NCBI GenBank assembly: GCA_039704465.1
Contig: JASFAU010000011.1
Coordinates: 248,001-312,000, forward strand
Length of the DNA stretch: 64,000 nucleotides
Reading direction: 5' to 3'
DNA from: Plasmodiophora brassicae
Lineage: Eukaryota > Endomyxa > Phytomyxea > Plasmodiophorida > Plasmodiophoridae
Made by a program: the position numbers and the translations under genes. Position 1 is the first letter of the stretch, and the number at the start of each line of letters is the position of its first letter. Positions 1 through 10,400 of the stretch are shown piece after piece. The notes under the pieces were generated by a model, which saw only the letters and a program-made list of their open reading frames with translations, had not been told where the DNA came from and did no database searches.

Positions 1-1
1 G

Positions 2-386
2 AGCATCGACACGGGCAGTCAAGTCTGCAACCTAACCTGGTCCAAGAATGTCAACGAGGTTGGTTAACTGGACTGCCACTCGTTGCTCGATTGCTGAACA
101 TGATGGCGCCTAGGTCGTGTCAACGCATGGGTACTCGTTGAATCAAATCATAGTCTGGTCGTATCCGACAATGCGGAAACTCGCGACACTGACTGGGCAC
201 ACGTACCGCGTCCTGTACCTGGCCATCAGTCCGGATGGGCAAACCATCGTGACCGGCGCCGGCGACGAAACCCTGCGATTCTGGAATATATTCCCGCAGC
301 TGGACCGCGATGCCCAGCGCCGGCCAGCCGCATCACGACTCGGCGCCAACCGGGTCGCGTTCTCCAACAGCTTCACCATTCGCTGA
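2..386 (+). CDS. FZR1: Cdh1/Fizzy-related APC/C activator, C-terminal part (5' end outside window)
   Basis: Last 109 residues of a WD40 activator of the anaphase-promoting complex, which brings substrates to the ubiquitin ligase at mitotic exit and in G1. Exons are <2..58 and 114..386; the 55-nt intron starts GTTGGT and ends CTAG, and removing it gives the family motif [12 protein letters not shown]. The last WD repeats follow ([18 protein letters not shown], then [11 protein letters not shown]). The protein ends in Ile-Arg, the C-terminal dipeptide by which Cdc20/Cdh1 proteins dock on APC3. The 'THGYS' loop and tail fit Cdh1/FZR better than Cdc20. The N-terminal C-box and most repeats lie upstream of the window. 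Confidence in the family is high; Cdh1 versus Cdc20 is less certain. Confidence 0.9.
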
Positions 387-590
387 CGAATCCGCTCACC
401 AATGCACTATGTCATCTCCAAATTACGGAAACAGGCAGCCGCTAATCGGTCACGCTGACTACGGCTAACGACCTGCTTTTGGTGCTGCTGCTATGTGTAG
501 CCGAAGTCACTGTGCTCGGTAGCCGGTCTGACCCGGTCCCCCGGAGCGCGGTAGCGGTGCCCCATTTTTGCAATTCCGGCGAGCAGCGCG

Positions 591-905
591 ATGGATGCGA
601 AGTCGGCGATAGGCGGCATGCAGGCGGCGCCGCGCGTGCTGGGGCGGATGCTGGGGTCGTATGTGAACCAGAACGTCAGGATCACGGGGCGCGTGCAGCC
701 GAACGGCATGCTGCTGGCGCCGGACGGCGTGGCCGTCCACGTGATTCCGGGCAGCGCCGCTGAGAAGCTGCACGGGGCGACGTTCGTCGAGATTGTCGGC
801 AAGGTGAACCCGGATATGTCCATCCAAGCCTACACAGCGTCCGATCTCGGCACGAATCTCAGTAGTGTTTCGGTTGAGTATCGTCCTGACGCGCTCTCGT
901 ACTGA
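591..905 (+). CDS. RPA3: Replication protein A 14 kDa subunit (RPA3-like)
   Basis: Intronless 104-residue protein whose whole length matches the small single OB-fold subunit of replication protein A, the trimeric ssDNA-binding complex of replication and repair. Visible hallmarks are PRVLGRMLGSYVNQNVRITG at the start of the fold, a central VEIVGKV strand and a polar C-terminus. The family is normally 105-120 residues, so this is full length. The ATG at 591 is the natural start. It is convergent with the RBBP6-like gene, whose stop is only about 150 bp downstream. Small OB-fold proteins diverge quickly, so the call rests on length plus the N-terminal motif. Confidence 0.8.
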   Translation: MDAKSAIGGMQAAPRVLGRMLGSYVNQNVRITGRVQPNGMLLAPDGVAVHVIPGSAAEKLHGATFVEIVGKVNPDMSIQAYTASDLGTNLSSVSVEYRPDALSY

Positions 906-1055
906 CCGTCATCCTGCTTAGACCTGGACTGTTTCAACGACGTGATCTCCTTGGTCCACGAGAAGTGCCCAAATATTGTCCTATGAACACACGACATCAC
1001 ATTGTTGATTGAAGTCTGTATATTTATACGATGGTCGATGAGCGACGGGGACAGA

Positions 1056-2938
1056 TCAGCGACGGGACCTTCCACGTTCGCCACGGAAAGGTCGATCGCG
1101 TTGGTAACGCCCGTCGCGTTCATCACGATAGTGCCTGTCACGGTCGCCACCGTACCGACTACGGTCGTAATCGCGATCCCGATCAGGGTGGTGGCGCCGT
1201 GACATTGGGCTTCGGCTGCGAGCTCGTACATCGCGATACGATTGCGATTGCCCGGCTGGGCTGCGACTCTTGCGAAGGCGTTCAGGGCTTCGACTCGGTC
1301 GTCTGCGTTCAGGGCTCCGCAACGCCTGCCTTTGTTCCGGGCCGTCACCCCTGTACATGGGCCCGGGCCGGCGATCGCGAGGACCTGGCGGATGTTCAGG
1401 CGGGGGTGGAGGCGGTGGATGATGTGGGACGAATGGTTCCGATGGATACGGATGAGGAAACGGAGCCGGCGCCCGGAAGTGCATTGTAGGAGTCACGCGT
1501 GCCGGACGAGGTCGCTGGCCGTGAGGCCTCCCGAACGTCGAGCGCGACTCGGGCTCCGTTTGCGATTCGTAAATCGGGATGGGAGCTGCCTTCGGCTGCG
1601 ATACCGGCTGCTCTTCTTCAAGCGGCAAGGGGGCGCGCCCAAACTTCTCAACGTGTTCGGCAACTTCTCTTGCGGCCGCTTCGTTGGGCATGACGTCGGA
1701 CGCATTCACATCAGGCGACTGGCAGAACGGGCACGTTCCCGATGAGCGTGCCAGCGCATCCGTGAAGCACTGGCGGCAGAACGTCTGGAAGCAACACGGC
1801 GAGACAACCGGGTCCGTCAGCACCGAATTGCACAGAGAACATGTGATCCGCGTCGCAGACTCGGCGGCTGCCTATAGCACAGCTGGTAAGCCACGCGGTG
1901 CATAGCATTACAATTGTGGATATACCTTCGCCTTCATGATATCCAGTGCACGATCCTGCGGTCGGAACGCATCCTCGAACGCACCCTGGTTCGGTTCGAT
2001 ATCAGCGAAACGCCTGCGACAACAGCGTATGAGATGTATTGATACGAGTACGTAGCGCAATACTGACCCGTCATCCAATAAGAACGCGCCCCTCTTCCCT
2101 TCCGCAGCAGGCTTGAGCATGGAGATCGGGATTCCAGTAATAGGCTTGGGGCGCTGGAAGTTGAACTCGGAGTTGCCGTTTGTAGGGCACTCATGAATGA
2201 AATGACCGGGCGTCTGGCACCTATGGCAGATGTAGCCCGGACGTGGCTTGCCGGTCCGGACGAACTGGGGCCGACGTCCACCGAACGCGGCTCCAGCCGC
2301 TGGCATTGTCGGGACCGAAATTGCTGCTGGCGCATTCACGGCAGCGGAGAGGTCGTGAATCAACCCGGATGAGTGCTTTGTCTTTGAATACGTAAGACCA
2401 CCTGTACCAAACATGAGCCAGGATCCAAATGGAGCATACATAGAATGTATTCCTACCTGCATAGGCAGGCGGCTGATTGAGGACAGATTCCAGGCGGCGC
2501 GCCTCTTCGTCTTCGGGGGAAATCTGCGATGGATCATCCGACGATCCCAACGTCAGATGCGCCGTCCCAGCGGCAAGAAGTGTGACTTCTGTCGGCTCCA
2601 ACAACCGCTTATGTTTGTCAGCCGATGAAGGCGTTTTCCGTACTTCAACAGATGTATTCTTTGGGATGAGGAAATTATCAGCCAGGTACCCTGTCGTAAA
2701 AATGCACATGAGGCCTGAGAATTAAAGCATGTATGATTATCGTACGTTCTCCAGTCACTTGGTTCGTCAGGATCAGGTCAAAATTTGGCGGCCCGACGGG
2801 CGCGGTCCCTTTCGGGGCGTTGGCGAGCGCCGCGACAATGGCCCGCTTCAGATCGAGCACGGAAATGACCGCCGAGTCGAATCCGATCGTGTCCCATCGC
2901 TTATCCTTGCTACTGACGAACCGATAGTGGACACTCAT
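1056..2938 (-). CDS. RBBP6: RBBP6/Mpe1-like protein: DWNN, zinc knuckle, RING, RS-like tail
   Basis: Model: complement(1056..1871, 1926..2013, 2068..2401, 2457..2690, 2746..2938), 554 residues, introns of 54-55 nt. Frames close at every junction. Order: ubiquitin-like DWNN domain (MSVHYRFVSSKDKRWDTIGF to about residue 80), CCHC zinc knuckle near residue 200 (CHRCQTPGHFIHEC), then a C4C4-type RING near 294-330 (CSLC, CCFQTFCRQC, CPFC), then a proline-rich stretch and an Arg/Ser/Asp-rich tail. The family (yeast Mpe1, plant PQT3, human RBBP6) acts in the cleavage and polyadenylation factor and has ubiquitin-ligase activity. The RS-like tail suggests contact with splicing/processing factors (inference). 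The start is fixed by the DWNN motif. A perfect hairpin lies in its upstream region (3057-3111). Confidence 0.9.
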
Positions 2939-3056
2939 GTCGGCGACGACGGCGGGACGATCGACGACCAGCAGTGGCGGCCGTCGCGGACTTTCAACTG
3001 TGAGACTCCGCCGCTGCCGCCCGTTGTGTTTTATTTTGCCTTGTGGCGTCTTCGGA

Positions 3057-3111
3057 GTTCGACGAGCCAAGGGATCGAGATGATTAATCTCGATCCCTTG
3101 GCTCGTCGAAC
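3057..3111. repeat. Perfect 24-bp inverted repeat with 7-nt loop
   Basis: Arms 3057-3080 and 3088-3111 are exact reverse complements, separated by TGATTAA. It lies in the divergent intergenic region between the RBBP6-like gene (start 2938, minus) and the first zinc-ribbon gene (start 3312, plus). A rho-independent terminator would not be expected in a eukaryote. It resembles the larger fold-back repeats near 27.3-28.3 kb in having virtually identical arms. Confidence 0.9.
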
Positions 3112-3311
3112 CAGACAAGTTCCCATGTACGATTCACTGAACGCCATGACTGCCCCCCCTCCAACACGAATAAAAATGCGATGTGCTACGGAGGCTCGTT
3201 CAGGGGTGTTTGACGATGCCTGTTGAGAAGTGAGTTGAGGATCGCTGGACGCGGCCACGCATTTTGTGGCGGTTGCGAAATCGCGAGCGCTCTGCTGCCC
3301 GTTGCAGTTAC

Positions 3312-3578
3312 ATGCCGGTGATTGGGCACCGGTTTCTGCGACTGGTGTGTCAGTCCTGTCAGACGACGCTGTTCAAGTACGCGCACAGAGGCGATGGCGG
3401 CTTGCCGAGGCGACTGCGGACGTCGAGGATCGTCGACGACTTCACGAAGGGTTCCGGCGACTGCCACGAGTGCGGGGAGCGGTTCGCCAGACCGATGATA
3501 TACAAGAGCGAACTGTCGTGGCACCTGGTCGGCAAAGGGGCAAGCTTCGACGACGCTATTGACGACCTCCAACCTTAA
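3312..3578 (+). CDS. Small zinc-ribbon protein, tandem copy 1
   Basis: 88 residues from the ATG at 3312, chosen because it aligns with the starts of the other copies; the open frame extends upstream without ATG. Two CxxC pairs about 40 residues apart (LVCQSC and DCHEC) should bind one zinc ion. Shared pattern of the array: L-x-C-x2-C, a tyrosine seven or eight residues later, then LRTSRI, DFT, G-x-CxxCG-x-FARP, and W-x-LVG. Function is unknown. It is the first of four tandem copies. Confidence 0.65.
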   Translation: MPVIGHRFLRLVCQSCQTTLFKYAHRGDGGLPRRLRTSRIVDDFTKGSGDCHECGERFARPMIYKSELSWHLVGKGASFDDAIDDLQP

Positions 3579-3824
3579 TCTGTAAACGACTGCTGTATAT
3601 GTATACCACGCTCATGAGCACGATTGTGTGAAATCGTCGAACAGCATCGATCGGCCCTGTAGACAGTCGCACTGTACGGTCGTCAGACCAACCAATGGGC
3701 GTGATCTGCTGAAGATTCGGGACCGGGTGACACCGCCCATTTCTGCAACGCTCGTCCTGGTATATACGCTGTGGCACTGCGCGCCGCGCGGGGGGCGTGC
3801 GGTCCGCAAGACGGCGAAGACGCG

Positions 3825-4073
3825 ATGGGCTTCACGCTGGCGTGCAGGTCCTGCCGGACGTCGCTCATGCGGTACTCGATCAGGAAACCCAGGCCCGACT
3901 TGCTGAAGTTGCACCCGGGCAGAATCGAACGCGACTTCACGGATGGCAAAGGCGACTGCCACGAATGCGGGCAACCATTCGCAAGACTGTACTTTGCGCC
4001 AGACGGTCTGACCTGGCGACTGATCCGAGGGGCGACGTTCTTCCACCGTCAGGTCCAGCGCCCCAATGAATGA
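3825..4073 (+). CDS. Small zinc-ribbon protein, tandem copy 2
   Basis: 82 residues from ATG 3825 (MGFTLACRSC). Paralogue of the copies on each side: LACRSC, then ERDFTDGKGDCHECGQPFAR, then LTWRLIRG. This copy has LYFAP where the others have ARP plus a basic residue, and it has a longer basic linker (IRKPRPDLLKLHPGRI). Its preceding spacer holds a TATATA-like stretch near 3760. No function can be assigned beyond zinc binding. Confidence 0.65.
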   Translation: MGFTLACRSCRTSLMRYSIRKPRPDLLKLHPGRIERDFTDGKGDCHECGQPFARLYFAPDGLTWRLIRGATFFHRQVQRPNE

Positions 4074-4311
4074 CCTGCCGACTTCCTGATGCGCACCCAT
4101 TATGAATAATTACACATCGATTACTTTATTCATTTCCCATTTCTCTGCCATCGGGGATCTGGCAATATGTGTTCTTGGCATTTCAATAAGCGCACCCAGT
4201 CATGTGCGAACGGAATACATATCTGCCGGAGGGCAGTCGAATGCAATGATGGCGATTTGGATCGGCGGGAGTCAGCGCAGTTGAGGGAGACGCCGACGCC
4301 GCGCGCGGCCG

Positions 4312-4569
4312 ATGGCCAAGAAGGCGCTGCGCGGCTTGACCTTGGCCTGCCAGTCGTGCCACGCCTACCTGGTCCAGTACGCCAAGATGGGCACCGGCGC
4401 GCTGATCAAGCTGCGAACGTCCAGGATCATCGAGGATTTCACGCTTGGCGACGGCAAGTGCCAGCAATGCGGCCAGACGTTCGCCCGACCGTTCACCCTG
4501 AAAGGTGAACTGGCGTGGCAGCTGGTCGGCGGCAAATCGTTTTTCGTACGGTCTCGCAAACGCAACTGA
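4312..4569 (+). CDS. Small zinc-ribbon protein, tandem copy 3
   Basis: 85 residues from ATG 4312 (MAKKALRGLTLACQSC). This looks like the most regular copy: CxxC, YAKMGTGALIKLRTSRI, EDFTLGDGKCQQCGQTFARP, then LAWQLVGGKSFF and a basic tail. The KMGTGALIKL segment resembles zinc-ribbon proteins found in bacteria and plastid lineages in general style, but I cannot name the family. Monocistronic spacing and lack of introns are shared with its neighbours. Confidence 0.7.
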   Translation: MAKKALRGLTLACQSCHAYLVQYAKMGTGALIKLRTSRIIEDFTLGDGKCQQCGQTFARPFTLKGELAWQLVGGKSFFVRSRKRN

Positions 4570-4753
4570 CTACCGGCGCTGCTTGATCTGGAGCTTGACC
4601 GATTATACCCAAGACATCGCGTCATAGTTGTTGATGGCAGCAGTAACATGATCTATTACGGCAAGCATACGCACGCAGGCACACGACATCATACACCGCG
4701 TCGTGCTGCTTCCAGCCGATATCGTAATACCTGTATGTATTGAACAGGTACCT

Positions 4754-5062
4754 ATGCGGTACAGGCAGGTAGGGAGTGCGCAGTTGGCGACGAAGATGAC
4801 CCATGCGGTGCTGCGCAAGACGAAGCTGTGCTGTATGATGTGCGGCCGGCAGCTGCTCCTGTACGCGGTGAGGGGGCGGCACCCGATCACGCATCTGAGG
4901 CCCGCCTGGATCATCGAGAACTACACGAAAGGCGACGGCAAGTGCCACGGGTGCGGCGAGCTCTTCGCAAGGCCCTTCATGAACAAGACGGAGATCTGCT
5001 GGCGATTTGTCAATGGCAAAGCGTTCACGGAGCGCCCCTTCAGCGAGGAGTGGCATGCGTGA
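4754..5062 (+). CDS. Small zinc-ribbon protein, tandem copy 4
   Basis: The homologous part starts MTHAVLRKTKLCCMMC at the ATG at 4796; an in-frame ATG at 4754 gives a 102-residue version, so the start is uncertain. Cysteine pairs are CCMMC and KCHGC. The most diverged copy, with ENYTKGDGKCHGCGELFARP and ICWRFVNGKAF conserved. It ends 44 bp before the convergent glycosyltransferase stop. Confidence 0.6.
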   Translation: MRYRQVGSAQLATKMTHAVLRKTKLCCMMCGRQLLLYAVRGRHPITHLRPAWIIENYTKGDGKCHGCGELFARPFMNKTEICWRFVNGKAFTERPFSEEWHA

Positions 5063-5105
5063 TACACGATTGGTGGTGGTGGACCCCTCCATATTTATAT
5101 ATGCA

Positions 5106-6149
5106 CTAATAAGGTGGGCATAGTAGTCGCTCCAGGAATGGGACATGTTTCCCGTTCGAGTCCTGGATCCACTGTTTGAACAATGACACATCGCCATACT
5201 GCATCGCTCGGGCTGCCATCTCGCCGAGGCGCTTGACAACGTCTTCATCGACCAGGGGACAGGTCCCGTCCCGTCGGCACCCTCGCCTGAACGCGCCGTG
5301 CATCCGCTTAATCAACGTGAACGCAGGGCCCGCGTCCGATGCGGACACGATCAACATCGGATCGCGGATCCTGGCGACCGCATCCGCATCCGTCCCGTCA
5401 TCACCGAGCAACCTGGCGATCGCATCCCGGGCCGCCAGAACGGACGCCCGTTTCTGTTCAGCAGAGTGCACGATCGACACGCAGCGGGCGTGTCGTCGAA
5501 GATCAACCAGGGGCTCCCCGTCAACGTTGCCAATGCGCCGGTCAGAACCCAGGACGCGCAGCCAGGTCGCGTAGTCTTCACAGCGTCGAAACGCCGGGTC
5601 GTCCAGGTACCGGAACGGATCGAGCCGCCGCCTGCGCCACATCACGCTCGGGTGTGCGACCGAACAGTAGAAGTGCATGTGGAAATCGGCGAGGCACGCG
5701 TGCGCCGGCATCGCGATCGGGCGCCCGTCGACCGTGACCTGCGTCCCACAAAGGTCCACGTCCGGGTGCTCTGCGAGGAATTCAACCTGCCTTTCCAGGC
5801 GCTGCGGATGACAGGTATCGTCCGCATCGGCCCTGGCAACGTACTCGCCAGCGACCATCGGCGACTGAAGCGCCCGGTTCAGTGCAGAGGCGACGCCGAC
5901 GTTGCCGTGGGTGCGCTCGACGACGATCCTGTCGTCGCCGCCGGCCAGCTCGTCAACGATCGCGGCGGTGCCGTCCGTCGACCCGTCATCGACAATGATT
6001 AACCGCCAGGCCGGCATCGTCTGCGACTGTATGGATCGAACCGCCTCCGCCAGCGTCGCCTCGCCGTTGTGGACCGGCATGATCACGGTCACCCGCGGCG
6101 CCGCCATGTTCGGACGGCGACGGCCGGTCCGCCGCGGCACGTCTGTCAT
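5106..6149 (-). CDS. Family 2 glycosyltransferase
   Basis: Single exon, 347 residues from ATG at 6149. GT-A fold signature near residue 18 (VTVIMPVHNGE, AVRSIQSQT), nucleotide-sugar binding (IIVDDGSTDGT) and a DXD-type metal site (ARADADD). The fold continues with RLERQVEFLAEHPDVDLCG and HPSVMWRR. The enzyme should transfer a sugar from a nucleotide donor; acceptor unknown. There is no clear signal peptide or membrane segment, so it probably acts in the cytosol or at a membrane surface. It is intronless among intron-rich neighbours and its motif style is bacterial, which makes gene transfer possible but unproven. Confidence 0.85.
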   Translation of the reverse strand: MTDVPRRTGRRRPNMAAPRVTVIMPVHNGEATLAEAVRSIQSQTMPAWRLIIVDDGSTDGTAAIVDELAGGDDRIVVERTHGNVGVASALNRALQSPMVAGEYVARADADDTCHPQRLERQVEFLAEHPDVDLCGTQVTVDGRPIAMPAHACLADFHMHFYCSVAHPSVMWRRRRLDPFRYLDDPAFRRCEDYATWLRVLGSDRRIGNVDGEPLVDLRRHARCVSIVHSAEQKRASVLAARDAIARLLGDDGTDADAVARIRDPMLIVSASDAGPAFTLIKRMHGAFRRGCRRDGTCPLVDEDVVKRLGEMAARAMQYGDVSLFKQWIQDSNGKHVPFLERLLCPPY

Positions 6150-6178
6150 TAGGTATCCGATGTGTGTATGGACCCCCG

Positions 6179-7148
6179 TCAGCGTACGCCCAGGAACGTC
6201 AGCGTCTCGTCGCAGGTGGCCAGCCGGGCATCCATGAGGAGCTCGCGCAGGAACGCTTGCAGCGTGCGCATGCGATGCTGGATGAACGACGGGGACAGGT
6301 GGTCGACGATGGCCATGGGCGATTTCGACAGGCGCGCCACGTGCACGTCGGGGAACGCGTCGCGCAGCGCGACGCTGAGCCGGAAGAACTGTGAGAACGA
6401 TTTCAGCATGGTCCACTGGCGGAACTCGTCCGGCTTGGCGACGTTGCACACGTTGACCCGGTAGACGACGCGCCCGTTCGTCAGGCATTGGACCTGTACG
6501 CGGCCTGCCACGTCAGACTCTGTGCGGCCCCGACGCGCCAGGTCCACCTACGCCTGCGATGTCGACGCCGGTGACCTCGGGTGTGGGGTCGTCGCAGGAA
6601 TCGAGCTCATCGTCTTCGTCCTGGGCGGACCCCTGGCGGAGGCGTCGCGGGCGGGCCATGAACGGCGGGCACAGGAATTGCAGCATGGGTTCCGACCCGA
6701 GCAACGGGGCGATCGAGACGGCCCGCTGCAGGAAGTCCTGCAGGCCCTTTGTGCGCGCCGATAGGAACTGGCCATCGCCATGGTCGACCAGGACGCGCCA
6801 GTGCCTGCGGGGCAATCGGACCAGTGGGGCAGAGGCGTGCAGGCCCCTAGCACCTGGATCAGCGCCGCGTTCCTTGTCGTCGTGGAATCAACGCCGTTAC
6901 CGGTGCAGGCTGCGAAGCGCGCGATCCAACACGACGAACTCGCGGAACCGGTGACGAACCGACCAGCGCAGGTCGGCCACGTCGGCCTCGATAACGAACA
7001 CGGTGACTGGGACGAATGAGCGAGAGCGACCGCATGCGCCAGGACGATCACCTGGACCTTGGTCGTACGTGGCGCTCGTGTAGACCGTGACGGCGACCGG
7101 GTCGCCGTACCGCGCCGCGTCTATCAGCACCGCCCTCGCCTCGTCCAT
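6179..7148 (-). CDS. Protein with two PX domains
   Basis: Model: complement(6179..6493, 6552..6846, 6901..7148), 285 residues, introns of 58 and 54 nt with frames closing. First PX domain: PVTVFVIEADV, RHRFREFVVLDRALRSLH, then VRLPRRHW and ARTKGLQDFLQRAVSIAPL. Second PX: VQCLTNGRVVYRVNVCN, SFSQFFRLSVALRDAFP, HRMRTLQAFLRELL. PX domains bind phosphoinositides, chiefly PI3P, and place proteins on endosomes. No other domain is seen. The start at 7148 is the first ATG in this frame; an additional 5' exon is possible. A 51-nt GT-AG segment in exon 1 is also open and may or may not be spliced. Confidence 0.75.
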
Positions 7149-7354
7149 CGTCGACGACGACGTTCTCGATCCCGATCTGGTATCGTTCTCGATTCTGTGC
7201 CTGGTCGTATGCGCGCTGCCTCGTCGCGTTCGCTAACGTTTCCAGTAGCGGCACCTGGGCGATGCCGGTTCGCATGGAGAAGGCATGTACCCATGACCAC
7301 CTGCCGCGTGACCCCAGGGGGCTCGTACTAGGTGGTATGCTCGGTTATTTAGCG

Positions 7355-7363
7355 GATATATAG
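7355..7363 (+). promoter_or_regulatory. TATA-like element before the DOMON reductase gene
   Basis: GATATATAG lies about 80 bp upstream of the ATG at 7438. Similar TATATA stretches lie about 60-100 bp upstream of the PP2C gene (11449), the membrane-family copy 2 (29165) and the cysteine-module gene at 42385 (42317). The recurring position is suggestive only. Confidence 0.3.
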
Positions 7364-7437
7364 TACGGGTCACACGGTGGTACGACTCGACGCTCGACGT
7401 CTCAACTTAGTGGCCACCATATTGTGTGATCGTCGCC

Positions 7438-10400
7438 ATGAGCGTGATCACGGGGTCGGTCGGATCCGGGTCGTTCACGACGTCGTGGTCGATCGACCAG
7501 ACGGCGGGCACGGTCACGTTCACGCTGACGGCGCCGACGAAAGGCTGGATCGCGATCGGCCTGTCGACGTCGTCTTCGGCCGGGCACTCGAAATCCGCCT
7601 GGGTCCTCGGCTGGGTCTACAACGGCCAGCTCACGCTGGTCGACTCGTGGTCCACGTCGCGTGACGTCGGCACCCTGTTCGCGGCGACGACGCCGCCCTA
7701 CGTGACAGCGGTCAGCTTCTCGCAGACGTCAACGACGACAACGTTCACGTTCTCGAGGCCGCTGACGGCCTCGTGCTCAACCACGTGGCCATGCCACGCG
7801 AACATCGTCCCCGGCGGGTCGTGGTACATGGCCAATGCCTACAGCAGAACCGTGCCAACAGCACAGTTCAGTCCAACCAACTACCCACAGCACGACCTGC
7901 ACTCGACATATGGGCCTGTGCAATTCATCGCGCCGGCACCGGCACCCACACCACCGCCGACCCCGGCGCCCACACCGGCACCCACGCCCGCGCCCACGCC
8001 GGCACCCACGCCGGTTCCCACCCCGGCACCGGTGCTTGGCCCGACTCCTGCACCGGTTCCCGGTCAAACGCCAGCGCCGGTCCCTAGCCCAACTCCAGCG
8101 CCGACGCCAAGGCTGGCCCCGACACCTCGCCCGACTCCAGCGCCGACACCTCGCCCGACGCCGGCGCCGACACCTGCCCCAACGCCGGCGCCGACCCCTG
8201 CCCCAATGCCGGCAACGTTCCCGCCGGCCGCGTCGCCGTCGTCGAGCACGATCATCTCGATCGACGGCGTCATGAACATCACGTGGGCGATCTCGTCCGA
8301 CCAGACGGCGGTGACGTTCACGGTGGAGGCCATGACGGGCGGGTGGGTCGGCCTGGGCCTGTCGACGACGGGCGGCGGCCACGCGAACACCAGCTCCATC
8401 GTCGGATGGGTCGACGATCGCACCGGCGCCCTGACGCTCTTCGACGCGTTCTCCAATTCGCGGACGACGCCGGTCGTCGACACGAACCCGGCGGTGACGC
8501 CGATCTCGGGCACGCAGGCCCGGGCGTCGGACGGCGTCACGCCGATGACGACGATCCGGTTCCGGAGGCCGCTGGTGATCGGGACGGCGAACCACCTCGA
8601 CATCGTGCCCGGCGGCCCGCAGCTGTTCGCCAGCTGGGCCTACTCGAGCCAGGACGGGCAATCGCCGACGTCGTACCCGGAGCACGACAACCGCGGCGTG
8701 GCGCCCATCTCCTTCTTCCCGTCGTGGACGCCTTCGGCCGGCAACGGCGCCTTCGTCACCGCCGACGGCGTCATGCACGTGTCCTGGACGACGGACACGA
8801 TCGCGAACGTCGTCACGTTCAAGCTGTCGGGCAGCACGCCCGGGTGGATCTCGCTCGGGTGGTCCAGCGTCCCGGACGGCCACCTGAACACGGAATCGGC
8901 GACGGCGTGGATCGACGATGCGTCGGGGAACCTGACCGTGTTCAACGGGTTCTCGTCGTCGCAGACGCAACCGGACCCGTTCCCGGGTGGGTCGGTGCTG
9001 ACGGAGGTGAGCGGCTCCCAGCAGAACGGGGCCACCAGCGTCACGTTCAAGAGGCCGTTAGCGCCTGCGGGTCGCCTGGCGTTCACGCCCGGGTCGCCCG
9101 TGTACATGTCGTGGGCCTGGTCCCATTACGACGGCGGCGTCGGCTGGTTCCCCATGCACGACTCGAGCGGCATCGTCCAGGTCGACCTGTTCACGAGCAA
9201 CTTCGTGGGCGTCGCGATGGCAGCCGGCACCGACGCCGGCCTCGCGTTCTCGTTGACGGTGGCGGGCGTCCTCGGCGTCGTGGCCGTCGTCCGCCTGACA
9301 CGCCTGGTGCGCACCGCCCTGGTCGCCATGTACCTCCGAAGGGCGAAGAAGGTCGCGAAGAAGCTCGCCGCCGCGTTCAGCGGCGAAGCGCAGCTGGTGG
9401 TCATACCGTCCTTCTTCAACGGGCCGCCGGCGCGGACGACCACAGGGGCGTCGCCCGGTGCGCCCCCCGCGATGAGCGTCGCCGGGGGCACGACCGCGAT
9501 GGCCACAGAGAAGCCGCTGCCATCCAAGTCGATCTACAGCCGCCCCCGTCTCAAACTGAGGGCCATGCTCGAGGCGAAGATGCCCAGCGCGCAGGCGTCG
9601 ATGGCGTCGTTCATCGCGTTCACGATGTACGTGTTCCTGGCGTTCGCCTGGGTCTACATCTGGCCCATGTCGGCGCTGTCGGTCCAGTCGCGTCTCGGGT
9701 CCATCGCCTCAGGTAACCTGCGGGCACATCCCTGCACCGTATCCGCGTTCGTAACCTCTGCCATTCACAGCAACGTCGATGTGGGTGGCGATCCCCGCGA
9801 CCAGGAACTCGCTGGCGTTCCTCCTGCTGCGCGTGCCATTCGAACGCGCCATCAAGTTCCATCGCTGGTTGGGCCTGCTCCTGTTCGGGATCAGCTCAGT
9901 GCACGGCGCGTACTCGCTGTACCTGAAGAAGTCGGTGCTGGCGAACGTCAGCATCCTGCTGTCGACCAGCAAGAACACATGGGGCACGGTCGCCTGGCTC
10001 CTGATGCTCTTCATCGTGCTCGAATCGCTGCCCGCCATTCGCCGCTACTGTTTCGATTCGTTCCTCGTGCTGCACGTCATGTCGTTCATCACGTTCTTCA
10101 CGTTCGCCACACTGCACGCGCCCGTCATCCAGGGCAACTTTGTCATTGCCGCCGTCGTCGTTTGGACCGTCGATCGCATCCTGCGTTACGCTCGTGGCCT
10201 GGAGGGGAAGGTGCGAACCTGGGCGCCGCCGCCGCGTGTACAACTCGTCCGCTGACGTTTCATCAGGCGCCATTGTCGTGTTCGGTGCTCCCAGGCGGGG
10301 GCGCTGTGCAAATCCGACTGCCCAAGTCGAAGTCGTCCAAGTTCCACGTGGGCCAGTTCATGTACCTGAACGTGCCGATCGTGTCCCGCACCGAGTGGCA

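Noticed and set aside
7777..8970. Long arginine-rich open frame on the minus strand
   Set aside because: It is the complement of the PTPAP-repeat and DOMON coding sequence; open only because of GC-rich codon bias.
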